Assembly: GCF_021173085.1 (NCBI RefSeq)
Contig: NZ_CP076412.1
Span: 744,001-808,000, forward strand
Origin: Ralstonia wenshanensis
Lineage (GTDB): Bacteria > Pseudomonadota > Gammaproteobacteria > Burkholderiales > Burkholderiaceae
Length of the DNA stretch: 64,000 bases
Direction: 5' to 3'
Part shown: positions 27,357 through 36,719 of the stretch, in pieces
Layout: every line of letters starts with the position of its first letter
Numbering within the stretch: position 1 is the first letter of the stretch
Program-made: the position numbers and the translations under genes
Notes under the pieces: model-generated
Seen by the model: the letters and a program-made list of their open reading frames with translations, nothing else
Database searches by the model: none
Told to the model about the DNA's origin: nothing

Positions 27357-30017
27357 TCAGTTCTGGGATTCGGCGCGGCCCATCCACTGGTGGACCTGCT
27401 CGACGGTGCCCTCGATGGCGCACTCGTCGCATTGCAAGACCAGCAGGTCGCCTGCCGTGAGCTGCGAGAGCGCCGCATCCACGACATCCCGGCGCTTGGC
27501 CCCTTCGACGACGACTTCAGCCACGCGACCGCCCGCCTGCAACCCTTGCTTGAGCAGCGCGCGCGTCTGGCGATCAAACTCTGCATCGGTGCGCTTGACG
27601 CTGGCGTCTTCGCACAGCAGCACGCGATCGAACGTCTGGCCGATGACGGTGCCTTGTGCAATCAGGTCTTCGTCGCGGCGCTGCAGCCCGGCGCCAAATA
27701 CCAGCGTGCGACGTTGGGCGGGGAAGTTGTCCAGTGCAGCGGCCAAAGCTTCCAGCGCCGAGGCGTTGTGCGCGTCGTCCACCACGATGGTGGCGCCGTT
27801 GTGCTGGAACAGCGTGAAGCGGCCCGGCACATCCACCTGGCCCACATCGAAGGTGACGATGCCGGCGCGCATCAGGTCGTTCGAAATGCCCAGTGCCCAG
27901 CCGGTGGCCACGGCGGCCAGCACGTTCTCAAGTTGGAACGGCACGCGGCCGGCGTAGGTCAGCGGAATGGCCGACACGTCGGCCAGTGCCAGTTCGGTCG
28001 CGCCAGTAGCGAGCACCACCTTGCCGTCACGCACGAACACGGCCCGTTTGCCAGCGGCACGATGCGCGGCAATGGCTTCCAGATCGCCCGACAACGCGAA
28101 GAAGATCACTTCGCCGTCGCACAGCTCGGCCATTTCAACGAGGCGCGCATCGGCGGCATTGAGCACGCCCACACCGCTTTTCAGCACCACGTCGATCTGC
28201 GTGCGCAGGACGCTAACCATGCGGTCTTCGTCTTCGACGTAGAAATCGCCCAGGTGATCGGGCTTGCCGAAGTTGGTGACCACGCCGACCTGGCAGCGGT
28301 CATACGGCAATCCTTGCGAGAGGATCATGCCGCTGTCGTTCTCGAACACGGCGGCTTCCACCGCGCGGTTCATCAGGATGCGATGGCAAGCGTCCCACGC
28401 GGCGCGGTCGCTGCGGGCGCCGGCTTCCACCTGGCGGCGATCGAGGTAAAGGCCGTCACTGCAGCCCAGCCCTGTGTGCTTGCCCGAGAGCTGCAGCAAC
28501 TGCGCGACAAGCTTGGCCACGACGGTCTTGCCGTTGGTGCCCGTGATGCCGACGATGGGAATGCGGCCATCATCCTGCGCGCCGTCCTTGTCGGAAAACA
28601 GGTGATCCACAATCGCGCGGCCCACCGGGCGCGGTTCGCCCTCGGCCGGCCGGATGTGCATCAACAGACCGGGCCCTGCGTTGACTTCCACAATGGCGCC
28701 ACGCTGTTCATCCAGCGGGCGCGAGATGTCGTCGGCCACGAGGTCCACACCGGCAATATCGAGCCCGACCACCCGCGCGGCCAGCGATGCATGCGCGGCC
28801 ACGCTCGGGTGCACGCGGTCGGTCACGTCAAAAGCGACGTTGCCGTTGCGCTGGATCAGCACGCTGCGGCCCGCGGGCGGCACGGCGCTGCCATCAGCAT
28901 AGCCCTGGCGCTTGAGTTCGAGGCGCGCGGCGGAATCCAGGCGCACGCAGTTCAGCGGATGTTCTTCGGTGCTGCCGCGGCGGGGGTCGGAGTTGATCTG
29001 CGATTCGATCAGTTCTTCGATGGTGGAAGTGCCGTCGCCGATCACCGACGCAGTTTCGCCCATCGCCACCGCCGCCACGCGGCCGCCCACCACCAGCAGG
29101 CGGTGTTCGTTGCCGGAGACGAAGCGCTCGACGATCACGCCGTTGCCTTCCTCGATGGCCACGGCGTAAGCGGTTTCCACCTCTTCGCGCGTCATCAGGT
29201 TTGTGAACACACCGCGGCCGTGGTTGCCGTCGTACGGCTTGACCACCACCGGCACGCCGATGTCTTCAGCGGCGTCCCAGGCGTCTTCGGCGCTGTCGAC
29301 CATGCGGCCTTCCGGCACCGGCACGCCGCACGACTGCAGCAGGCTCTTGGTCAGGTCCTTGTCGCGCGAGATCGATTCTGCAATGGCGCTCGTGCGGTCG
29401 GTTTCGGCCGTCCAGATGCGGCGCTGGCGTGCGCCGTAGCCGAGCTGCACAAGGTTGCCGTCCGACAGGCGGATCGACGGGATGTTGCGGTCATCGGCGG
29501 CATCGACAATGCAGGCGGTGCTGGGGCCGAGGCAGTGCTCGTCCACCAGGTCGCGCAGCGTTTCGACGGCGGCGTCCACGTCGAACGGGCGGTCTTCGAT
29601 GGCCGCCATGACCAGGTCACGGGCGGCGAACAGGGCAGCGCGGGTCACGTCTTCGTGCCACGCACGGACGATCACCTTGTAGACGCCGCGCACCGGCGTC
29701 TCGCGCGCCTTGCCAAACCCGCCCGGCATGCCGGCCAGGTTCTGCAACTCGAGGGTGACGTGTTCCAGGATGTGGCCGGGCCAGGTGCCTTCCTTCAAGC
29801 GCATCAGGAAGCCGCCGCGCACGCCGGGGCTGCAGCGGTGCTCGATCAGCGTTGGGAGCCATGTCGAGAGGCGCTCGTAGAAACCCGGAATCGTGTTGGA
29901 AGGAAAATCCTCCAGTTCACCAATGTCGACCCATGCCTCCAGCACTGGCCGATATGTCCACATATTCGGGCCGCGCAGCGACATGACATCGAGAATCTCA
30001 ATGTCCTTCTTCTTCAT
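27357..30017 (-). CDS. cphA': Second cyanophycin synthetase (CphA'-type paralogue)
   Basis: An 886-residue paralogue of the downstream CphA with the same domain order: N-terminal domain beginning near LDVMSLRGPNMWTYRPV, ATP-grasp domain (KPYDGNHGRGV, RGAIVEVNAGPGLLMHI) and Mur-like domain with TGTNGKTVV from residue 492. In the Mur-like domain the stretch matching FETARGGLLREG of the partner reads FENDSGMILSQG, so active-site surroundings differ and one of its two activities may be changed or lost. Paired cphA/cphA' genes are known in Cupriavidus; which copy deserves the prime is uncertain. It is first in the transcript; ATG 30017 has only a weak Shine-Dalgarno. Confidence 0.88.
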   Translation of the reverse strand: MKKKDIEILDVMSLRGPNMWTYRPVLEAWVDIGELEDFPSNTIPGFYERLSTWLPTLIEHRCSPGVRGGFLMRLKEGTWPGHILEHVTLELQNLAGMPGGFGKARETPVRGVYKVIVRAWHEDVTRAALFAARDLVMAAIEDRPFDVDAAVETLRDLVDEHCLGPSTACIVDAADDRNIPSIRLSDGNLVQLGYGARQRRIWTAETDRTSAIAESISRDKDLTKSLLQSCGVPVPEGRMVDSAEDAWDAAEDIGVPVVVKPYDGNHGRGVFTNLMTREEVETAYAVAIEEGNGVIVERFVSGNEHRLLVVGGRVAAVAMGETASVIGDGTSTIEELIESQINSDPRRGSTEEHPLNCVRLDSAARLELKRQGYADGSAVPPAGRSVLIQRNGNVAFDVTDRVHPSVAAHASLAARVVGLDIAGVDLVADDISRPLDEQRGAIVEVNAGPGLLMHIRPAEGEPRPVGRAIVDHLFSDKDGAQDDGRIPIVGITGTNGKTVVAKLVAQLLQLSGKHTGLGCSDGLYLDRRQVEAGARSDRAAWDACHRILMNRAVEAAVFENDSGMILSQGLPYDRCQVGVVTNFGKPDHLGDFYVEDEDRMVSVLRTQIDVVLKSGVGVLNAADARLVEMAELCDGEVIFFALSGDLEAIAAHRAAGKRAVFVRDGKVVLATGATELALADVSAIPLTYAGRVPFQLENVLAAVATGWALGISNDLMRAGIVTFDVGQVDVPGRFTLFQHNGATIVVDDAHNASALEALAAALDNFPAQRRTLVFGAGLQRRDEDLIAQGTVIGQTFDRVLLCEDASVKRTDAEFDRQTRALLKQGLQAGGRVAEVVVEGAKRRDVVDAALSQLTAGDLLVLQCDECAIEGTVEQVHQWMGRAESQN

Positions 30018-30306
30018 TGAATTTGCTTGGAAGCAGGGGGCGATGTACCCGTGAATTGGTCCGTGGAATCGAACCGTTACCTTTCAATAACGTTACAACG
30101 GCGTCGGCGTTGACGTCTTGAGCCCGAAGTGCGTTGTGCAGCGCACCAAATGCCGTGCTGGCGTGGCTATGTATACTTGCGAGCAAAATTTGCAGGCCGC
30201 AACAATTGCGACGCCACGCTCTTGCCTCGATTTATGTTCGTCCTTTTCCCGTTTTGGGCTGTTTTTTGGCCATTTGGACGCGCTTTTTGAATTCTTTGCG
30301 CCACTG

Positions 30307-32613
30307 ATGACCCAGTCCTCCCCATCGTCCGCCCCCACCGTCGCCCGCGCTCAGGAACCCTGGAGTGTCGCGCTGGGCTCAAGCCTCGCTCCAGAAGAAA
30401 CCTTCCAGGCCGGGCTGCAGCTGGATTTGGACGCACGGCTGCATTTTACCCAAGGGTGGCTGGTTGTTACGAACCGCCGCCTGGTCTGCCAGGCGCCTGG
30501 TGAAAAGGTTTTACAAAGCTGGGATATCGCCCCCGGCATGACACTTGCCCACAGCGACCACGCCGGCGTGGGCACGCTCGAGCTGTCCGACGGACAGCGC
30601 CGGCTGGCAAGCTGGCGTTACACGCTGGGCCGCAACACCGACGCCCTGCGCCTGGCCGACGCCTTCGACGCCCAGCGCAACGCCCTGGCCACCGGCGCCC
30701 AGGCCGCACAGCCCGACGCGGAGGTCTGCCCCACCTGCAAGGCGCCCCTCCCGCCCAGCGAAGATAACTGCCCGCAATGCAGCCGTGAACTGGAGCAGCC
30801 GCCCTCGACCTGGGCGCTGCTGCGCCTGTGGCGCTTTGCCCGGCCGTATCGGTGGGAATTGCTGGCCGGCTTCGCCCTACTGCTGATCGGCACGGCCGCT
30901 ACCCTGGTGCCGCCGTACCTGACGATGCCCTTGATGGACAAGGTGCTGATCCCCTATCAGAACGGCCAACCCGTCGATTACCGCCTGGTCACGCTCTACC
31001 TGTCGGGCCTGTTTGGCGCCGCGCTGGTGGCGTGGGTGCTGGGCTGGGCGCGCACCTATCTCCTGGCGCGCGTGTCCGAGCGCATCAGCGCCGACTTGCG
31101 CACGACCACCTACGAGCACCTGCTCAAGCTGTCGCTCGAATACTTCGGCGGCAAGCGCACCGGCGACCTCATGGCGCGCATCGGCTCGGAAAGCGACCGC
31201 ATCAGCGTGTTCCTGTCGTTGCACCTGCTCGACTTCGCCACCGATGTGCTGATGATTGCGATGACGGCCGTCATCCTGGTCTCGATCGATCCGTGGCTGG
31301 CGCTCGTCACGCTGGTGCCGCTGCCGTTCATCGCGTGGATGATCCACCTGGTGCGCGACCGCCTGCGCCACGGCTTCGAGAAGATCGACCGGATCTGGTC
31401 GGAAATCACCAACGTACTGGCCGATACCATCCCGGGTATCCGCGTGGTCAAGGCCTTTGCCCAGGAAAAGCGCGAAGTGACGCGCTTTGCCGAGGCCAAC
31501 AAGCACAACCTGGCGATCAACGATCGCGTCAACGCAGTGTGGTCGCTGTTTACCCCGACCGTCACGCTGCTGACCGAAGTCGGGCTGCTGGTGGTGTGGA
31601 TCTTCGGCATCTGGCAGGTGAGCCACGACGCCATTACCGTCGGTGTGCTGGTGGCGTTCCTAACGTATATCAGCCGCTTCTACACACGTCTGGATTCCAT
31701 GAGCCGCATCGTGTCCGTCACGCAGAAGGCGGCGGCCGGTGCCAAGCGCATCTTCGACATTCTCGACCACGTATCGAGCGTGCCGGAGCCGGCCAAGCCC
31801 GTGCACATCGATAAGGTGAACGGCGCGATCGAGCTGCGCGACCTGGGCTTCCGTTACGGCAACCGCGCGGTGATCCGCGGCCTGAACCTGTCGATCCAGC
31901 CGGGCGAGATGATCGGGCTGGTCGGGCACAGCGGCTCGGGCAAGAGCACGCTCGTGAACCTGATCTGCCGCTTCTACGATGTGTCTGAAGGCGCGATCCG
32001 CCTGGACGGCACCGACATCCGCTCGCTGCCCGTCTCGGAATTCCGCCGCAACATCGGCCTGGTGCTGCAGGAGCCGTTCCTGTTCTTCGGCACGATTGCC
32101 GACAACATCGCCTACGGCAAACCCGACGCCACGCGCGAAGAGATCATTGCCGCCGCGCGTGCCGCCCACGCCCACGAATTCATCCTGCGCCTGCCGCACG
32201 GCTACGACTCGCTGGTGGGTGAGCGCGGCCAGGCGCTGTCGGGCGGCGAACGCCAGCGTATTTCGATTGCGCGGGCGCTGCTCATCAACCCGCGCATCCT
32301 GATCATGGACGAGGCCACATCGTCCGTGGACACGACCACCGAGAAGGAAATCCAGAAGGCGCTCGACAACCTTGTGCAGGGCCGCACGACCATCGCCATC
32401 GCGCACCGTTTGTCGACGCTGCGCAAGGCGGATCGCCTGGTCGTCATGGATCGCGGCCAGATCGTCGAAGTGGGCAACCACGATGAGTTGCTCGCGCGCG
32501 AAGGGGCTTACTACAAGCTCTATCAGGCGCAGGCCCGCAATGTCGACGCCGACACCGATCTGACCAGCGATGGCGAGCGCGTGGACGCCGCCGCGCCGGC
32601 TTACGCGCAGTGA
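30307..32613 (+). CDS. ABC exporter with PH-like and zinc-ribbon N-terminus, cyanophycin-associated
   Basis: A 768-residue half-transporter with an unusual N-terminal extension. Residues ~20-125 look like a bacterial PH-like fold (GWLVVTNRRLVCQ); a zinc ribbon follows with Cys141, Cys144, Cys155 and Cys158. Then come six membrane segments (~175-475) and a nucleotide-binding domain with Walker A GHSGSGKST near 540-548, signature LSGGERQRISIARALL and Walker B ILIMDEATSS. It diverges from the cyanophycin synthetases across 289 bp and precedes the DUF1854 gene by 13 bp. Public annotation uses names linking this family to cyanophycin metabolism, as I recall; its cargo is unknown. ATG 30307 was chosen over an upstream frame extension that lacks family similarity. 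Confidence 0.85.
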   Translation: MTQSSPSSAPTVARAQEPWSVALGSSLAPEETFQAGLQLDLDARLHFTQGWLVVTNRRLVCQAPGEKVLQSWDIAPGMTLAHSDHAGVGTLELSDGQRRLASWRYTLGRNTDALRLADAFDAQRNALATGAQAAQPDAEVCPTCKAPLPPSEDNCPQCSRELEQPPSTWALLRLWRFARPYRWELLAGFALLLIGTAATLVPPYLTMPLMDKVLIPYQNGQPVDYRLVTLYLSGLFGAALVAWVLGWARTYLLARVSERISADLRTTTYEHLLKLSLEYFGGKRTGDLMARIGSESDRISVFLSLHLLDFATDVLMIAMTAVILVSIDPWLALVTLVPLPFIAWMIHLVRDRLRHGFEKIDRIWSEITNVLADTIPGIRVVKAFAQEKREVTRFAEANKHNLAINDRVNAVWSLFTPTVTLLTEVGLLVVWIFGIWQVSHDAITVGVLVAFLTYISRFYTRLDSMSRIVSVTQKAAAGAKRIFDILDHVSSVPEPAKPVHIDKVNGAIELRDLGFRYGNRAVIRGLNLSIQPGEMIGLVGHSGSGKSTLVNLICRFYDVSEGAIRLDGTDIRSLPVSEFRRNIGLVLQEPFLFFGTIADNIAYGKPDATREEIIAAARAAHAHEFILRLPHGYDSLVGERGQALSGGERQRISIARALLINPRILIMDEATSSVDTTTEKEIQKALDNLVQGRTTIAIAHRLSTLRKADRLVVMDRGQIVEVGNHDELLAREGAYYKLYQAQARNVDADTDLTSDGERVDAAAPAYAQ

Positions 32614-32626
32614 ACCGCTATTTGAA

Positions 32627-33106
32627 ATGACTGCGATGCAAACGCCCGATTTCTCCCTGAGCCGCAACGGCTTTGGCAAGCTTGTGATGACCCTGGCCGA
32701 CGGCACCGTGCATGAAGGCGTGGTGCCCGTGCGAGCCTTCCCCATCTCCGCCGCCGACGAGGGCTTGAGCCTGATGAGCACCGACGGCCGTGAGCTGGCA
32801 TGGATCACGCAGCCGGCAGCGCTGCCGGCGCCCATGCGCACGTTGATCGAAGCCGAACTCGGCGCGCGTGAATTCATGCCCGAGATCCGCAAGATCGTCG
32901 GCGTATCGACCTACGCCACGCCCAGCACGTGGACGGTACAGACCGACCGCGGCCAGACCGACCTCGTGCTGCGCGGCGAAGAAGACATCCGCCGCCTGAC
33001 CGGCACCACGCTGCTCATCTCCGACAGCCACGGCATCCACTACCTGATCCGCGATCTGCTGGCGCTCGACAAGCACAGCCGCAAGATCCTCGACCGGTTC
33101 CTTTAA
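32627..33106 (+). CDS. DUF1854 family protein, cyanophycin-associated
   Basis: A 159-residue protein without membrane segments or signal. It begins MTAMQTPDFSLSRNGFGKL and has a beta-rich N-terminal half (DGTVHEGVVPVRAFPISAADEGLSL) and the motif DRGQTDLVLRGEEDIRRL followed by ISDSHGIHYLIRD, which I recognise as DUF1854. It follows the ABC exporter by 13 bp in what is clearly one operon. Function is undefined; co-occurrence suggests a role in handling or moving cyanophycin or its breakdown products. ATG 32636 is an alternative start. Confidence 0.78.
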   Translation: MTAMQTPDFSLSRNGFGKLVMTLADGTVHEGVVPVRAFPISAADEGLSLMSTDGRELAWITQPAALPAPMRTLIEAELGAREFMPEIRKIVGVSTYATPSTWTVQTDRGQTDLVLRGEEDIRRLTGTTLLISDSHGIHYLIRDLLALDKHSRKILDRFL

Positions 33107-33127
33107 GCCCGTCCAGTCACGCAGCCG

Positions 33128-34270
33128 TTACCGGGGTGATGGCCGCACGGCCGTCATGACTTGGTCGAGTAGGTTTTCAGCCTGTTTCCAGGAGGCACGC
33201 TGGTCGTAATCGCCCGCCGTGGTGACCATCACCATGTCGAGCCCCGGCACGATCCACAGACGCTGGCCGCCGTTGCCGATGCCACCGATCCACGCCTGTT
33301 CGGTGCCGCCGGCCACCACCTTGCCGAGCCACCACTGATAGCCGTACTGCAGGTCCATGCCGGTATCGATGTGCGGGCGTGTTGATTCGGCAATCCACTC
33401 CGCAGGCACAATCTGGCGCCCATTCCATTGGCCGTGCTGCAGCACGAACTGGCCGATGCGCGCCAAGTCTCGGGGGCGCAGGCGCACGCCGGCAAACGCC
33501 AGCGGGCGGCCACGGTAGTCGTCCACCCATTCCCAGTCGGTGATGCCCAGCGGTTCGAACAGTTGCGTGCGCGCGTACTCCGGCAACGACATGCCGACGC
33601 GCTCTGCCAGCAATTGCGCCAGTACCGCCGTGTTGCCGCCGTTGTAATTGAACTGCGTGCCAGCCGGCGCCGCCATCGGGCGGTCGAACACGTAATGCGC
33701 CTGAGACGTGTGCCAGAACAGTCCGAACTCGTCGTTGTTCAGAAAGCTTGTCGCACGCCATTCGTTCCAGGCAAGGCCGCTGGACATCGACAGCATCTGC
33801 GAAAGCGTAATCGCCTCGCGGCCATCGCGATTCAGATCGGCCAGCCCGGGAAACAGCGACAGCACTGGCGTGTCGAGCGGCGGCATCTTCCCCTGCCCTT
33901 GCGCAATGCCCCACAGCAGGCTCGTCACCGATTTGCTGATCGAGCGGATGTCGTGGAGCGTGCTGGCGTCGAACGTGCGCGCGGTGCGGAACAGATCCTT
34001 CACGCGCTCATCTTTGCCGGCGTGATAGACCTCCGCCACCAGATGGCCATGGCGCACCACGAGCAGGCTGTGGAAGTTGATATCGGCGTCGGCAAAACCG
34101 CGCAGGACGGCGCAGAGTTGGCCGGCATCGAAGCCGGCTGCGGCGGGGTCGGCTTCGGTCTGCCAGCCGTCGTTCAACTGGGCTGGCGCGTCGCAGGGCG
34201 CTGCCTGGGCGCCGCCTACCGCGCAAACCAATGCCAAAGCGATGCCGATGCTGCGCAGTCGTAGCGTCAT
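33128..34270 (-). CDS. Exported serine hydrolase (class C beta-lactamase / penicillin-binding fold)
   Basis: A 380-residue serine hydrolase with an N-terminal signal peptide (MTLRLRSIGIALALVCAVGGAQA). The SxxK nucleophile motif is SISKSVTS, the YxN motif reads YNGGN, and a C-terminal WIGGIGNGGQRLW segment stands in for the KTG region. This group includes esterases, D-aminopeptidases and amide hydrolases; sequence does not show beta-lactamase activity. GGGGG upstream favours ATG 34270 over in-frame ATGs at 34294 and 34297. It converges on the DUF1854 gene and is separated from opgD by a divergent spacer. Confidence 0.8.
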   Translation of the reverse strand: MTLRLRSIGIALALVCAVGGAQAAPCDAPAQLNDGWQTEADPAAAGFDAGQLCAVLRGFADADINFHSLLVVRHGHLVAEVYHAGKDERVKDLFRTARTFDASTLHDIRSISKSVTSLLWGIAQGQGKMPPLDTPVLSLFPGLADLNRDGREAITLSQMLSMSSGLAWNEWRATSFLNNDEFGLFWHTSQAHYVFDRPMAAPAGTQFNYNGGNTAVLAQLLAERVGMSLPEYARTQLFEPLGITDWEWVDDYRGRPLAFAGVRLRPRDLARIGQFVLQHGQWNGRQIVPAEWIAESTRPHIDTGMDLQYGYQWWLGKVVAGGTEQAWIGGIGNGGQRLWIVPGLDMVMVTTAGDYDQRASWKQAENLLDQVMTAVRPSPR

Positions 34271-34466
34271 CCCAGCCCCCGTTTGATGTGTCATCAAGTA
34301 TCGTAACCGGCACTTGAAAGGTCAAACGCTCTGCGATGAATGGTCGATTTGGGCGTCCGAACGGCGCTGGATCGGCCATCCGGGGGAGTGTTCAGCCTGC
34401 GTCGGAACCTGGGCCCGCGTTACCATGTCGGACCCTTCTTATTCATCAGTCACATCACAGGCACCT

Positions 34467-36080
34467 ATGGTCACACGTCGAACCCTTCTTGCCTCCGCGT
34501 CCGTTACCGCCACGCTGGCGGCGCTCGGCATCACGCCCGAAGCGCTGGCCGCCAATCGCGTCAAGCTCGGCGATGCCGCGCCGTTTTCATTCGATGCGCT
34601 GATCGAACGCGCCCGCTCGATGGCCGGCAAGCCTTACACGCCGCCCGCCACGGCACCGGCTGACATCCTGTCCAAGATCGATTACGAGGCGCACGGCAAG
34701 ATCAAGTTCGACACCGCCCACGCGCTCTTTGCCGACGGTCCCGGCCAGTTTCCGGTGACGTTCTTCCACCTGGGGACGTTCTTCCGCGCGCCGGTGCGCA
34801 TGCACGTGGTGGAAAAAGGTGCCGCACGCGAGGTCGTCTACGACGAATCGTATTTCGACATGCCCGCCGACAGCCCGGCGCGCAAGCTGCCGCGCGGCAG
34901 CGGCTTTGCCGGCTTCCGCTTCCAGGAAAGCCGCCTGGGCGATCAGAAAAAACTCGACTGGAAAAAGAACGATTGGGTTGCCTTCCTGGGCGCGTCGTAC
35001 TTCCGCGCCATCGGCGAGCTGTACCAGTACGGGCTGTCCGCACGCGGCATTGCGCTCGACGTGGCGCAGGCCGGCAAGCCCGAAGAATTCCCCAACTTCA
35101 CGCACGTGTGGTTCGACACGCCGGCAGACAACCGCGCCGATTCCGTGACGATCTACACCCTGCTCGACGGCCCGAGCATCACCGGTGCGTACCGCTTCGT
35201 AATGCACCGCACGAAGGGCGTGGTGATGGACATCGACACGGCCATCTTCCTGCGCAAGGACGTGGACCGTTTCGGCATCGCGCCGGCCACGTCGATGTAC
35301 TGGTTCTCGGAAACCGCCAAGGGCACGGCCACCGATTGGCGCCCCGAAGTGCATGACTCCGACGGCCTGGCCCTGTGGACCGGCAGCGGCGAACGCATCT
35401 GGCGCCCGCTGAACGATCCGCCGCGCACGATGGCGTCTGCCTTTGGGGACAACAACCCGCGCGGCTTCGGCCTGCTGCAGCGCGACCGCGATTTCAACAA
35501 CTACCAGGACGGCGTGCATTACGAGCGCCGTCCGAGCCTGTGGGTGGAGCCGCTGGAAGGCTGGGGCGAAGGCGCCGTGCAGCTCATCGAGATCCCGACC
35601 GACGACGAGATCCACGACAACATCGTCGCCATGTGGGTGCCGAAGGCCCCGGCGCGCGCGGGCAGCCAATACCGTCTGCGCTATCGCCTGCACTGGCTGG
35701 CCGACGAGCCGTATCCGACGCAACTGGCGCGCTGCGTGGCCACGCGCATGGGTAACGGCGGCCAACCGGGCCAGCCGCGTCCGCACGGCGTGCGCAAGTT
35801 CATGGTTGAGTTCAAGGGCGGCCCGCTGGAGAAATTGCCCTTCGGCACCAAGCCAGAGGCCGTGCTGAGCACCTCGCGCGGCACGTTCTCGTATGTGTTT
35901 ACCGAAGCCGTGCCGAATGGCGTGCCGGGCCACTGGCGTGCGCAGTTCGATCTGACAGTCGACGGGAAGGAGCCGGTGGATATGCGGCTGTTCCTGCGTG
36001 TGGATGGCAAGCCGCTGTCGGAAACGTGGCTGTACCAATACCACCCCTTCCAATCGCCGGTGGGGCCGGTGGCGTCGTAA
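34467..36080 (+). CDS. opgD: Glucan biosynthesis protein D (OpgD/MdoG family)
   Basis: A 537-residue periplasmic protein of osmoregulated periplasmic glucan synthesis, thought to control backbone structure. It carries a Tat signal (MVTRRTLLAS, then a hydrophobic stretch ending TPEALA), the mark that separates OpgD from Sec-exported OpgG. The MdoG domain fills the rest, with FRFQESRLGDQKK, FFRAPVRMHVVEKG and RDFNNYQDGVHYERRPSLWVEP visible. No opgH glucosyltransferase is adjacent. ATG 34467 puts the twin arginines at 4-5, as in E. coli OpgD; ATG 34425, 14 codons upstream, is an equally possible start, and neither has a strong Shine-Dalgarno. Confidence 0.88.
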   Translation: MVTRRTLLASASVTATLAALGITPEALAANRVKLGDAAPFSFDALIERARSMAGKPYTPPATAPADILSKIDYEAHGKIKFDTAHALFADGPGQFPVTFFHLGTFFRAPVRMHVVEKGAAREVVYDESYFDMPADSPARKLPRGSGFAGFRFQESRLGDQKKLDWKKNDWVAFLGASYFRAIGELYQYGLSARGIALDVAQAGKPEEFPNFTHVWFDTPADNRADSVTIYTLLDGPSITGAYRFVMHRTKGVVMDIDTAIFLRKDVDRFGIAPATSMYWFSETAKGTATDWRPEVHDSDGLALWTGSGERIWRPLNDPPRTMASAFGDNNPRGFGLLQRDRDFNNYQDGVHYERRPSLWVEPLEGWGEGAVQLIEIPTDDEIHDNIVAMWVPKAPARAGSQYRLRYRLHWLADEPYPTQLARCVATRMGNGGQPGQPRPHGVRKFMVEFKGGPLEKLPFGTKPEAVLSTSRGTFSYVFTEAVPNGVPGHWRAQFDLTVDGKEPVDMRLFLRVDGKPLSETWLYQYHPFQSPVGPVAS

Positions 36081-36104
36081 ACGCCATCGCGGCGGTCGAC
36101 AAAT

Positions 36105-36127
36105 AAGGCGGGGATTCCCGCCTTTTT
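36105..36127 (+). terminator. Terminator of opgD
   Basis: AAGGCGGG (36105-36112) and CCCGCCTT (36117-36124) form an 8 bp stem with a GATT loop, followed by T to 36127; 25 bp downstream of the opgD stop. On the opposite strand it may also serve the converging fimbrial-like gene. Confidence 0.85.
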
Positions 36128-36129
36128 CA

Positions 36130-36573
36130 TTACTGGTAAGACAGTGTCACCACAGCCAGTGCTGGTTCCGCCCCCGTCGCCCGCGACAAGGTCAGCGTGC
36201 CGTTGTTTGCCGTCAGCAGGTTGGCCTTGAAGCCGCCGTATTTGGCCAGGACGTCCGCCTTGCCGCGTGCATCGCCCACACGCAAGGGCTTGAGCGACGA
36301 TGCCGCGCACGCCTCCACCGATACATCAACCGGTACGACGCGCATCGCCGGCGAATGAAACTCCAGTACCACCTGATCGCCAGCTGCGGACGCACGCGCC
36401 TGCAATGCATTTTCCTCGCCGGTTGACCGCTGTACCGACTGCACGCGAAACCCTGCCTCGACGATGGCGCCCGTGAAATGAATCACGCCGTCCTGGCTAC
36501 CGCCCGCAAGCGCGCTACTCGCGCCGATGGCGGCCGCCATGGCGACCGCCGTTGCCTTGTCAACCTTGAACAT
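36130..36573 (-). CDS. Orphan type 1 fimbrial-like (pilin-fold) exported protein
   Basis: A 147-residue protein with a signal peptide (MFKVDKATAVAMAAAIGASSALAG). Directly after the cleavage region it reads GVIHFTGAIVEAGF, a typical start of type 1 fimbrial subunits and chaperone-usher pilins, and it ends VTLSYQ as many do. Only one cysteine is clear in the mature part (VEACAASS), so the usual pilin disulfide is missing. No chaperone, usher or other pilin gene is nearby. It may be a stand-alone periplasmic or surface protein of pilin fold. ATG 36573 gives the signal peptide; the frame continues upstream without a better start. Confidence 0.6.
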   Translation of the reverse strand: MFKVDKATAVAMAAAIGASSALAGGSQDGVIHFTGAIVEAGFRVQSVQRSTGEENALQARASAAGDQVVLEFHSPAMRVVPVDVSVEACAASSLKPLRVGDARGKADVLAKYGGFKANLLTANNGTLTLSRATGAEPALAVVTLSYQ

Positions 36574-36719
36574 GAGGACCCTCGATGTGCGCATCCGCCG
36601 CCTTTAGGCAGACCGGCGCAATAGTTTTTTACGATTTTCATCGTCCTCAGGATCAATCTCATTGTGGATTGCGGGCATCCCTGATTGCGGGTCAGACGGC
36701 GAAGCCCGCAGATGCCCTC

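Noticed and set aside
25114-30020. Two very long plus-strand open frames (947 and 968 codons) antisense to the cyanophycin synthetases
   Set aside because: They lie opposite genes with unmistakable domains; composition is the Arg/His/Ala-rich pattern typical of antisense frames in high-GC DNA, and no family motif is present.
33128-34270. The exported serine hydrolase as a second resistance beta-lactamase (AmpC)
   Set aside because: It has SxxK and YxN but no KTG and its sequence is closer to esterase/amidase-type relatives; beta-lactamase activity cannot be claimed.
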